Source: Bacteroidia bacterium (GTDB lineage: Bacteria; Bacteroidota; Bacteroidia; B-17B0; Aurantibacillaceae). Taken from it: a stretch of 64,000 nucleotides of DNA. Numbering within the stretch: position 1 is the stretch's first letter; every line of letters starts with the position of its first letter. Where the stretch lies: assembly GCA_016787895.1 (NCBI GenBank), contig JAEUTN010000022.1, positions 310,001 to 374,000 on the forward strand. Direction: 5' to 3'. The notes beneath the pieces are model-generated. The model saw only the letters and a program-made list of their open reading frames with translations. It was not told the origin of the DNA and ran no database searches. Position numbers and translations under genes: made by a program. Positions 34,856 to 42,883 of this stretch are shown one piece after another.

Positions 34856-35507
34856 TAAAGATATAATAATAATAAGAAATCTAAAGATCTTTCCCTCTAA
34901 CACTTACTTGTTGAGAAATCAGATTAGTAAGGATTGCCTGATTATAGATCCCGGGTTTGATACTGATCTCATTGACGCCGAAATTAAAAAGTCCGGCTTA
35001 AACCCAATTGCCATCCTGTCCACCCATGGTCATTTTGATCATGTTGCAGGCGTTGACTATTTTAAAACAAAATATAATATTCCTTTTTATCTTCACGAAA
35101 AAGATAAAAAAATCTGCCTTTCGATAAATTTTTACCTGAAAATAGCCAGAATAGATATGACTATCAGGACACCCATACCCGATATTTTAATAAAAGAGAA
35201 AACTCAATCCATTTCGATTAAATCCTTTAATTTAATCATACAAAACTTTCCAGGCCATTCGGATGGAAGCTGTATTATCCAATCAGAGAATTTCCTATTC
35301 ACCGGGGACATTCTATATAGAAATGGCCTAGGAGCTGGAAGCATTCCCCGTGAAAATCCGAGCTTACTTCGGAGATCGATTTTATCTATTTTTAAGAGTT
35401 ATTCTGACAATGCAATTATATTACCTGGTCATGGCGCCCCAGATTATTTGGGTAATATCAAAAACAACAATATTGAATTAAAGAATTATTTAACTCAAAT
35501 CGTTTAA
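34842..35507 (+). CDS. Metallo-beta-lactamase-fold hydrolase
   Basis: A 221-residue MBL-fold protein starting at GTG. The metal motif HxHxDH is intact (THGHFDHVAG, His62, His64, Asp66, His67), with further ligands in FPGHSDGS, FTGDILYR and PGHGAP. It resembles glyoxalase II-type thioesterases. In this context it may release or edit an acyl group from the carrier protein or CoA; this role is inferred from neighbours only. Confidence 0.88.
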   Translation: MESINKDIIIIRNLKIFPSNTYLLRNQISKDCLIIDPGFDTDLIDAEIKKSGLNPIAILSTHGHFDHVAGVDYFKTKYNIPFYLHEKDKKICLSINFYLKIARIDMTIRTPIPDILIKEKTQSISIKSFNLIIQNFPGHSDGSCIIQSENFLFTGDILYRNGLGAGSIPRENPSLLRRSILSIFKSYSDNAIILPGHGAPDYLGNIKNNNIELKNYLTQIV

Positions 35508-35510
35508 ATT

Positions 35511-36509
35511 ATGCCTGAATTTGGAATAGGAATAATTGCTGCAAGTCATTACCTGCCAACAAATGTCCAGTCCAATGAAGATTTATGCGAGTTAATTCCC
35601 GAATTAACGCCTGAAATCATTGTAAGTAAAACAGGAATAAAAAGGAGATACCACGTATCTCCAGAAGAAACTGCGTCCTCCATGGCTCTTGAAGCCTGCC
35701 GTAGCCTAATTGAAAAATCCTCCATAAAGAAAGAAGACATAGGCTTAATTGTTCTTGCTTCATTCAGCCAAGACTATCTTTTCCCTCCCCTTTCGGCTAA
35801 AATTCACCTCGAGCTTAATTTATCAAAAGAATGCCAAATCATTGATATCAATACAGCTTGTGCGGGTATGGTAACTGGGCTTTCAATCGCTGCTGAAAAA
35901 ATGCAATTCAACCCTTCCATAAAAAACGCATTAGTAATTGGGGTTGAAATTTTGTCCAGATATACAGATAAAAGTGACAGAGACACTTCGATTTTTTTTA
36001 GCGACGGGGCATCTGCAGTAATGCTAGGCAAGGTTAACAGTAATTATGGATACCGCAATTCTGCATTTCGCACAGACTCTTCTACATATGAATCAGTGCG
36101 TATGAGAGGGGGGGGGTCTACTTATCCCGTTAATCAACCTATTTCTGACCTCAAAGCTTTATTTATCGAACAAAACGGGCTCGCAACTTGGAAACAGGCA
36201 GTCACCAACTTTCCTATCGTCATCCAAAAGCTACTTTCGGAAACTGATCTTGAGATAAAAGATATCGATTTTTTCATCTTTCACCAGGCCAACGGTTTTT
36301 TAATTGATTATCTCATGAGAAAAATGAAAGTACCATTGGATAAAACATATACAAATGTCGAGGAAATAGGCAACACTGGCTCTGCTAGCATCGGAATTGC
36401 GCTAAGCGAAGCATTTACAAAAGGATTAATAAAACACAATAGCCATCTAATAATTGCAGGACTAGGGGCTGGTTTTAACTTTGGCGCTTGTTTGTTTAAA
36501 ATACAATAA
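35511..36509 (+). CDS. 3-oxoacyl-ACP synthase III-like (FabH family) protein
   Basis: A 332-residue thiolase-fold enzyme with the KASIII catalytic triad: Cys117 in NTACAG, His258 in FHQAN and Asn288 in GNTGSASIG. It could condense a short acyl-CoA with malonyl-ACP, or transfer an acyl group, as some FabH-like proteins in secondary pathways do. It lies 3 bases after the MBL hydrolase gene, in the ACP-SDR-MBL-KASIII series. It is unlikely to be the housekeeping FabH because of this setting. Confidence 0.92.
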   Translation: MPEFGIGIIAASHYLPTNVQSNEDLCELIPELTPEIIVSKTGIKRRYHVSPEETASSMALEACRSLIEKSSIKKEDIGLIVLASFSQDYLFPPLSAKIHLELNLSKECQIIDINTACAGMVTGLSIAAEKMQFNPSIKNALVIGVEILSRYTDKSDRDTSIFFSDGASAVMLGKVNSNYGYRNSAFRTDSSTYESVRMRGGGSTYPVNQPISDLKALFIEQNGLATWKQAVTNFPIVIQKLLSETDLEIKDIDFFIFHQANGFLIDYLMRKMKVPLDKTYTNVEEIGNTGSASIGIALSEAFTKGLIKHNSHLIIAGLGAGFNFGACLFKIQ

Positions 36510-36525
36510 TATCATCTTACTGGCT

Positions 36526-37470
36526 ATGACCAACTACACATCACAATCCTTAATTTTTTTAAATGAAATCCTGAATGAAATAAATCACAGGGATAAACTT
36601 CATTCGAAAAAAATTGAGGCCAATATTCAATTCGTTAAGAGTAATTTTCCAAATGAGTTCTATGAACTTTTAGGCTTGGTTTATCAATATTATTTTAAAG
36701 ATAATAACAATGTAGGCGCATCAAAAATCGCTCAAGATTACCTTAAGATGATAAATGATTACCGTGTAGATGGTCTATACTTTTATAAACATGGAAAATA
36801 CCGTTGTGAAAACCAGCAGATGGCTTTTGAAAAAGTATACTCCAATAGTGAGATAATGTCTTACTATATGAACGCTTTACTTATCTCGCAAGTACTATGG
36901 AAACATCATTTTAACATTTTCATCTATTTCCAAAAACAACTCAAAACAATTCTGAACAGAGAGGCAAAGTTAAAGGTTTTAGATGTAGGACCCGGTCATG
37001 GTTTTTTCTCCTACTTGGTAAAAAAGAATTTTGTGAATTATCAGAAAATGGATTTAGTTGATATTAGCGAAACCTCATTGCTTATGACAAAAAAAATTAT
37101 TGGCTATGAAGAAGACAAAATAAAATACTTCAATAAAGACATTTTTCTCTTCGACGAAGACTCAAAATATGATTTTATTGTTTTAGGCGAAATCCTTGAA
37201 CATCTTGATAATCCTAAAGAAATACTCAATAAACTCTCACAACTCTTGTCTGAAGATGGTGTCGTTTGGATAACAACGCCTACAAATTCTCCGGCTATTG
37301 ATCACGTATTTCTTTTTAAGAACAGACAAGAAGTTCATTCGTTAGTTGAATCTTCAAACCTAGAAATAATTGATTCACAATCTTTTATAGCTGAGGATGT
37401 AGATGAAAAAACAGCAGATGAAAAGAGAATCACAAACCTGGTGGGTTTGTTCTGCAGAAAAAAACACTAA
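36526..37470 (+). CDS. SAM-dependent methyltransferase
   Basis: A 314-residue protein starting at MTNYTSQS (36526); an upstream in-frame codon at 36481 would overlap the KASIII gene. A helical N-terminal part of about 140 residues precedes a class I methyltransferase domain with motif I VLDVGPGHG at about 151-159, an acidic LVDISE, and LGEILEHLDNPKEIL at post-I. It probably O- or C-methylates an intermediate of this cluster. The N-terminal part is not recognised. Confidence 0.88.
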   Translation: MTNYTSQSLIFLNEILNEINHRDKLHSKKIEANIQFVKSNFPNEFYELLGLVYQYYFKDNNNVGASKIAQDYLKMINDYRVDGLYFYKHGKYRCENQQMAFEKVYSNSEIMSYYMNALLISQVLWKHHFNIFIYFQKQLKTILNREAKLKVLDVGPGHGFFSYLVKKNFVNYQKMDLVDISETSLLMTKKIIGYEEDKIKYFNKDIFLFDEDSKYDFIVLGEILEHLDNPKEILNKLSQLLSEDGVVWITTPTNSPAIDHVFLFKNRQEVHSLVESSNLEIIDSQSFIAEDVDEKTADEKRITNLVGLFCRKKH

Positions 37471-37486
37471 TTCGAATAACATCAGC

Positions 37487-37867
37487 ATGAAACTGCATCA
37501 TTCAGGATTTATAGTGCAAAACATTGATATATGGGAGAAAAACATGCTTTTTGAAAAAAAACTTGCTGATATAATTGATCCCTTGCAAAATGCAAGGCTT
37601 AGCTTATATACAAATTTTAGTAATTCACTCATTGAACTTATACAACCGTTGAATAAAGTTGCTTATACATGGAATAGCCTTCAGAAAAACGGAGAACACT
37701 TTAATCATTTTTGCTATGAGATTAGTAATGAACAAGAATTGAAAGAAGTTGTGGCTAAAGCTCGTATGATAAAGGTTCTGGGGCCTATACCGGCTTTATT
37801 ATTCGATAATAGAACTATATATTTCTATTATAATAGAAACAAACAAATTGTTGAATTTTTACTTTAA
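37487..37867 (+). CDS. VOC-fold protein, glyoxalase/epimerase-like
   Basis: A 126-residue protein. The start at 37487 (MKLHHSGFIVQN) gives the standard VOC opening with a possible metal ligand; an upstream in-frame codon at 37403 lies inside the methyltransferase gene. The C-terminal YFYYNRNKQIVEFL strand carries the usual final Glu. VOC proteins such as methylmalonyl-CoA epimerase move protons on small acyl or keto compounds; the substrate is unknown. It closes the first, AT-rich half of the cluster. Confidence 0.75.
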   Translation: MKLHHSGFIVQNIDIWEKNMLFEKKLADIIDPLQNARLSLYTNFSNSLIELIQPLNKVAYTWNSLQKNGEHFNHFCYEISNEQELKEVVAKARMIKVLGPIPALLFDNRTIYFYYNRNKQIVEFLL

Positions 37868-38007
37868 TGATGCAAATTAACAACAAGCCATTAACTATAT
37901 AATTCGAAATAAATAGTATTTATGGTTTTAGACTACACACTATCTTTTTATTGTAAAAAATTGACTTTCAATAGGAGAATCAACATTCGCTGAATAAACG
38001 AAAACTG

Positions 38008-39756
38008 ATGGAAAACCTAAAATACACCGAAATTCTGCAACTGAACAAACAACTCAGTGGCACCATCTCGTCTGCACCCTACCAGATTGGCATTCTATCC
38101 AATGTGACCGTAAATGCGGGAAAAGAAATTTTAGAATACGTCTGTCGGAAAAATCAGATCGAACCCGCCATTGAGATTGGAAATTTCGACAACATCGTTC
38201 AGGACTCTGCTCTTTTTCAAAACAAAAATCTGGTGATGGTGTTTTGGGATACACTGAACATGTTTGATCAGGTCAGTGGTTTTTTTGAGGATTTAGAAGA
38301 TGACACAATTGCTTCATTTAAACAAAAAATCTACTCCGAACTTTCCATGGTTTTTAATAACCTGAGCTCTACTCCTTCGGTTATTTTTAATTGTTTTTCT
38401 TCGGCTTATTACCCCATCAATGTAATTTCAGAAAGCAAAATCCATCGGTTTGTTTCAGAATTAAACCGTTATGTAAAAGAAAACGCCCCATCCAATTTTG
38501 TGTTAATGGACATTGATGCCATCTTTCAGCAACATGGCCTGTCGCAATGCTACGACCAACGATTTTACCTTTCTTCCAAAGCCCCATACACCGTAAATTT
38601 CCTTAAACATTACATGGTTACAATTGAACCACTGTTGCTAAGGAACAATGGTAAACTGAAAAAAGCGCTGATCCTCGATTGCGATAATACCCTCTGGCAA
38701 GGCATCATTGGGGAAGATGGCCTGGAAGGTATTGACATGGCTCCTTCCAGTAAAAAAGGCGTGTTTTTCCATAAAATACAGCAAATGGCGGTGTTTCTGA
38801 GTAAACGCGGAATTATCATTGGTCTTTGCAGTAAAAACAACGAAGCCGATGTTTTGGAGGTACTTAGAACCCACAAAGATGCTGTGTTGAAAGAAGAGAA
38901 CATTGTGATTCACAAAATCAACTGGAACGACAAAGCCGCTAACCTAAAAGCCATCGCACAGGAACTCAACATTGGAACCGATAGTCTTGTTTTTGTGGAT
39001 GATTCGGATTTTGAGATTAACCTGATACGCGAGAAATTGCCCGAAATACAATGTATACATGTTCCCACCCAAATTTCAGACTACCCTCAACAGCTGCTGA
39101 AAAACATCTACAAACTGTTTAATCTGAATCCTAACAAGGACGATCTGAAAAAAACAGAAATGTACAAACAACAGTTCCAAAGAGAAAGTGCCAAAGATCA
39201 GTTTGGTTCCATTGACGATTACCTGGCTTCCCTTGGCATTGAACTCACAGTGTTGGTGGATGACGCTGCCTACATTCCCAGGATTTCGCAACTCACACAA
39301 AAAACAAATCAGTTCAACCTCACAACCATAAGGTATACTGAAAATCAAATTGAGCAGTTCATGGAAAATCCAAAATGCTTCACGGCCTCCATGTTCGTGA
39401 AAGATAAATTCGGCGACAGCGGACTTACGGGAGTATGTATTTTAAAAGAGGACGAAGGCGATCCCCGGGTAATTCATATAGATTCATTGCTGATGAGTTG
39501 CAGAATTTTGGGAAGAAACATTGAGTATGTTTTTCTGGACCATGTGATTGAACTCGCCGAGAAAAAAGGATACAGCAGCATCAGAGCGCAGTTTATACCC
39601 ACGAAAAAAAACGCGCAGGTAAAAGACTATTACGAGAAAATAGGTTTTGAACTGCTGAGAGAATCAGAAGGCACAAAATCCTATAGCCTAAATATTTCTA
39701 CCTTTAAACCCCGTGAAATTCAATACATCAAAATAAACACAACATTAAACGCCTAA
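38008..39756 (+). CDS. FkbH-type HAD-IIIC protein, glyceryl-ACP synthase-like
   Basis: A 582-residue protein with the three-part FkbH-like layout: N-terminal SGNH-like part (about 1-210), HAD domain with DCDNT at 224-228 (LILDCDNTLWQGI) and VFVDDSDFEIN, and a GNAT-like C-terminal part (about 400-565, containing KDKFGDSGLTG). FkbH homologues take 1,3-bisphosphoglycerate and load a glyceryl group on an ACP. An ACP gene follows 6 bases later, which supports that role here. A 140-base gap precedes it, so it may start a second transcript. Confidence 0.88.
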   Translation: MENLKYTEILQLNKQLSGTISSAPYQIGILSNVTVNAGKEILEYVCRKNQIEPAIEIGNFDNIVQDSALFQNKNLVMVFWDTLNMFDQVSGFFEDLEDDTIASFKQKIYSELSMVFNNLSSTPSVIFNCFSSAYYPINVISESKIHRFVSELNRYVKENAPSNFVLMDIDAIFQQHGLSQCYDQRFYLSSKAPYTVNFLKHYMVTIEPLLLRNNGKLKKALILDCDNTLWQGIIGEDGLEGIDMAPSSKKGVFFHKIQQMAVFLSKRGIIIGLCSKNNEADVLEVLRTHKDAVLKEENIVIHKINWNDKAANLKAIAQELNIGTDSLVFVDDSDFEINLIREKLPEIQCIHVPTQISDYPQQLLKNIYKLFNLNPNKDDLKKTEMYKQQFQRESAKDQFGSIDDYLASLGIELTVLVDDAAYIPRISQLTQKTNQFNLTTIRYTENQIEQFMENPKCFTASMFVKDKFGDSGLTGVCILKEDEGDPRVIHIDSLLMSCRILGRNIEYVFLDHVIELAEKKGYSSIRAQFIPTKKNAQVKDYYEKIGFELLRESEGTKSYSLNISTFKPREIQYIKINTTLNA

Positions 39757-39762
39757 GTAAAG

Positions 39763-39993
39763 ATGAACAATAGCAGAATAAAACAAGTCATGAGTGTGGT
39801 TTTTGAAGTGCCTCTCGACAGCATTAACGAAAACAGCTCTACTGATAATTTAGAAAACTGGGACTCTCTTCGCCACCTTAATCTCATCCTGGCGCTCGAA
39901 GAAGAATTTGGAGTGTCAATACCCGATGAAGAAGTGGGTAACCTTGTAAATTTTAAGTTGATCGAATTGACCATTAATGAACTCCTTAAGTAA
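39763..39993 (+). CDS. Acyl carrier protein
   Basis: A 76-residue ACP with Ser35 in the NWDSLRHLNL motif as the phosphopantetheine site, of normal length. It sits between the FkbH-type gene and an adenylate-forming ligase gene, which it overlaps by 17 bases. It is probably the carrier for a glyceryl or ligase-activated acyl group. Confidence 0.92.
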   Translation: MNNSRIKQVMSVVFEVPLDSINENSSTDNLENWDSLRHLNLILALEEEFGVSIPDEEVGNLVNFKLIELTINELLK

Positions 39994-41335
39994 CATTGGT
40001 TTTTTACTGGAAGAATTCAGCAATTACGGCAATCAAACCGCAATTATCTGGAAAGATCAATCTGTTACCTATGCCCATATTCTTGAAAGGATAAAATTTT
40101 GGAGTGAAAAATTTCATTCCAAATATTCCTCCCGAATCGTTGGGCTTGAAAGTGATTTTAGCCCCGAAACCATCGCCATGCTGTTTGCGCTTATTGAAGC
40201 AAATGCGGTAGTGGTACCCTTTGACATTTTACATTCTGAAAAAAATCAGAAAAAATATACCATCGCTCAACTCGATGCACTTATCCGCATAAAGGACGAA
40301 AACAGTCCTGAATTTATAGAGTTTGCTCCACCTGAAAGTAAAAACCCGCTTTATATTCCAATTCTCAGTAATTCCAGGCCGGGACTGGTTCTTTTCACTT
40401 CCGGTTCTTCCGGTGAACCAAAAGGAGCACTGCATGATTTTCAAAAACTGCTCAACAAATTCAAAATTAAACGCAAAGCTTTGCGTACAGTCAACTTTCT
40501 GTTATTTGATCACTGGGGTGGGCTGAACACACTCTTTCATATTCTTTCTAATGGAGGCACAGTAGTTATACTTGAAAACAGAAGCCCTGACTACGTTTGT
40601 CAAACCATTGAAAAACATCAGGTGGAACTGCTGCCTACCTCTCCTACTTTTTTAAACATGCTGGTATTGAGCAGGGCCTATGAACGTTTCTCCCTAAAAA
40701 GCCTGAAACTGATTTCTTACGGAGCTGAACCCATGCCTGAAAGTCTTCTGAAACGTATCAATTCCCTGTTTCCTGACATCAAATTGCAACAAACCTATGG
40801 CCTTATTGAGTTGGGTGTGTTGCGTTCTCAATCGGAAGAAAATGGTTCGCTTTGGGTAAAGATTGGGGGCGAAGGCTACCAAACCAGGGTGGTGGATAAC
40901 CTTCTTCAGATAAAATCCGACTCAGCCATGCTGGGCTATCTGAATGCTCCAAGTCCCTTTACTGAAGACGGCTGGTTCATGACAGGGGATACAGTAGAAG
41001 TGAAAGGAGAATACATGAAGATTCTTGGAAGGAAATCTGAAATCATCAATGTAGGAGGAGAAAAAGTGTTTCCACAGGAAGTAGAAAACGTTATACTTGA
41101 ACTTCCGGATGTGGAGGATGTATTGGTGTATTCTGAAAGTAACCCACTTACCGGTAAAATTGTATGTGCAAAAATTAAATACAAAGGTACTGAGAGCAAA
41201 GCCGAGCTGATTAAAAAAGTGAAGACCTATTGCCGCACAAAACTGGAACCCTTTAAAATACCCGTAAAAATAGAGTTAGCCGATCAATCCTTTGAATCAG
41301 GCCGTTTCAAAAAAAGCAGAGTGAGTGGAAATTAA
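39977..41335 (+). CDS. AMP-dependent acyl/aryl ligase (adenylate-forming)
   Basis: A 452-residue class I adenylate-forming enzyme. The AMP-binding loop TSGSSGEPKG is at 141-150, the adenine motif QQTYGLIE near 273, YMKILGRKSEIINVGGEKV near 355, and the C-terminal catalytic Lys region GRFKKSRVSGN. It is shorter than typical acyl-CoA synthetases, as in acyl-ACP ligases of secondary pathways. It probably activates a carboxylic acid for loading on the preceding ACP. It overlaps that ACP and the next GNAT gene. Confidence 0.9.
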   Translation: MNSLSNIGFLLEEFSNYGNQTAIIWKDQSVTYAHILERIKFWSEKFHSKYSSRIVGLESDFSPETIAMLFALIEANAVVVPFDILHSEKNQKKYTIAQLDALIRIKDENSPEFIEFAPPESKNPLYIPILSNSRPGLVLFTSGSSGEPKGALHDFQKLLNKFKIKRKALRTVNFLLFDHWGGLNTLFHILSNGGTVVILENRSPDYVCQTIEKHQVELLPTSPTFLNMLVLSRAYERFSLKSLKLISYGAEPMPESLLKRINSLFPDIKLQQTYGLIELGVLRSQSEENGSLWVKIGGEGYQTRVVDNLLQIKSDSAMLGYLNAPSPFTEDGWFMTGDTVEVKGEYMKILGRKSEIINVGGEKVFPQEVENVILELPDVEDVLVYSESNPLTGKIVCAKIKYKGTESKAELIKKVKTYCRTKLEPFKIPVKIELADQSFESGRFKKSRVSGN

Positions 41336-41915
41336 ATTCGACAAGATTCTGGAAGGTGATTTTATCACGCTTCGAAAAACACAAGTGGAAGATGCCGCCG
41401 AAATTTATTCGTGGAGGACGGGACTGGGTGGGCAGTTCATGCGTCAACCCGACAACTATTCCATTCAGAGCCAGGAAGAGTGGATCAGAGGCCGTGGTAA
41501 CAATGAAATCAACTATATTATTTTTGACAACATTTCCGGCAAAAAAGTTGGTGCAATTGGTATATATGATGTGAATCCCGTCGATCAGGTCAGTAATGTT
41601 GGAAGATTAATCATTGCCGATGAATATTACGGCAAATCGACACCTTATGGCTTAGAAGCATTGTTGCTCTCCTACGATTATGTTTTCAATAAAATGAATT
41701 TCCGTAAGATTACCGGCGATATTCTCGCAAACAATCAGGCCATGCACAAACTACAGGTCTTTTTGGGTATGGTGCAGGAAGGATATCTCAAAAACCACGT
41801 CATCATCAACGGGCAATTGCACGATCTTTATATAATGTCTATTTTTAAAGAGCAATTTAATACCGTGTACAGTAAAAAAGTCCGTTTCTTACTTCAAAAC
41901 TTTAAAAAAGGCTGA
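41325..41915 (+). CDS. GNAT acyltransferase (RimJ/PseH-like)
   Basis: A 196-residue GNAT-fold protein starting at GTG within the end of the ligase gene. It begins with ITLRKTQVEDAAEIYSWR, has the central strand VGAIGIYDVNPVDQVSNVGRL and the helix motif KSTPYGLEALLLSYDYVF, as in RimJ/RimL and in PseH-type N-acetyltransferases of sugar pathways. In this cluster a plausible role is transfer of an acyl group to an amino sugar. The donor (CoA or ACP) is not readable from sequence. Confidence 0.86.
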   Translation: MEIKFDKILEGDFITLRKTQVEDAAEIYSWRTGLGGQFMRQPDNYSIQSQEEWIRGRGNNEINYIIFDNISGKKVGAIGIYDVNPVDQVSNVGRLIIADEYYGKSTPYGLEALLLSYDYVFNKMNFRKITGDILANNQAMHKLQVFLGMVQEGYLKNHVIINGQLHDLYIMSIFKEQFNTVYSKKVRFLLQNFKKG

Positions 41916-41932
41916 TTTCAAACCCATCAACA

Positions 41933-42883
41933 ATGACTGATCTGCTTTCCATAATTCTGTGTTCTTATAAATCCAAAGAAAGACTCATTAAAGTCAGAGA
42001 TCAGGTTCATAACGTTATGACTCAGGAAGGCATTCCTTATGAATTAATCATCATCGACGATGGTTCAAACGACACCTCATTTGAAATTGCAAAGAAAATT
42101 GAACAAACCCATTCAAATGTATTTGCTTACGAATTAAGCAGAAACTACACCTCACATTACGCCATTTTTGCAGGCCTGTCCAAAGCAAATGGCTCCTGCG
42201 CCACCGTAATTGCCGACGATGAACAACAGCCCTATCACCTGTTGGTTGAATGTTACCGAAAGTGGAAACAAGAAGGTCATAAAATTATTTTTCCCTACAG
42301 AACAGAAAGAGACGACCCCTGGACCTCCAAATTATTTGCCAACCTCTTCTACACGGTTATGAGCAGTGTTTCGGACTTTATATACCCAAAACACGGTGTT
42401 GACTCTTTTTTTATTGACCGGGAAATCATCGACCTCTTAAATACACGCATTCATCCAATTAATACAACCACTGTTACTGAACTGCTCCGTTTGGGCTTTC
42501 AACCCCACTACCTGCCCTATGTAAGAGGTAAAAGCACAGTAACCAAGTCGCGCTGGACATTTAAGAAAAAAATCCGCCTCGCTAAAGACTGGTTTTTTTC
42601 AACCTCTTCTTTTCCTATAAAATTCATCACCTTTTTAGGGGTCAGTATTTCCATTTTGTCCTTTGGCCTTATTGTCTTTTACCTCTACATTAAATTATTC
42701 GGAAATCCGGATTATTGGAAAGTGGGGGTACAAGGATGGATCAGTATTGTTATTCTTATTTCCTTTTTCTCAGGTCTTATTCTTCTCAGTCTGGGAATTA
42801 TTGCCGAGTATATTTGGAGAATTTACGAGGAAGTGAAAAACCGTCCCGGCTACATCATCAAACAAAAGGACAAATCCAGTTAG
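41933..42883 (+). CDS. Family 2 glycosyltransferase, membrane-anchored (GtrB/ArnC-like)
   Basis: A 316-residue protein with an N-terminal GT-A domain (LSIILCSYKSKE, IIIDDGSNDTSFEIA, VIADDEQQPY) and two C-terminal transmembrane segments (about 226-252 and 267-290). This layout is that of polyprenyl-phosphate sugar transferases such as GtrB, DPM and ArnC. It probably moves a sugar from a nucleotide to a lipid carrier at the inner membrane. It is the last gene of the cluster and overlaps the convergent peptide-binding gene by 4 bases. Confidence 0.9.
   Translation: MTDLLSIILCSYKSKERLIKVRDQVHNVMTQEGIPYELIIIDDGSNDTSFEIAKKIEQTHSNVFAYELSRNYTSHYAIFAGLSKANGSCATVIADDEQQPYHLLVECYRKWKQEGHKIIFPYRTERDDPWTSKLFANLFYTVMSSVSDFIYPKHGVDSFFIDREIIDLLNTRIHPINTTTVTELLRLGFQPHYLPYVRGKSTVTKSRWTFKKKIRLAKDWFFSTSSFPIKFITFLGVSISILSFGLIVFYLYIKLFGNPDYWKVGVQGWISIVILISFFSGLILLSLGIIAEYIWRIYEEVKNRPGYIIKQKDKSS

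Noticed and set aside
35511..36509. KASIII-like gene considered as the housekeeping FabH
   Set aside because: It is surrounded by dedicated ACP, SDR and methyltransferase genes in an AT-rich cluster, not by plsX/fabD/rpmF-type neighbours.
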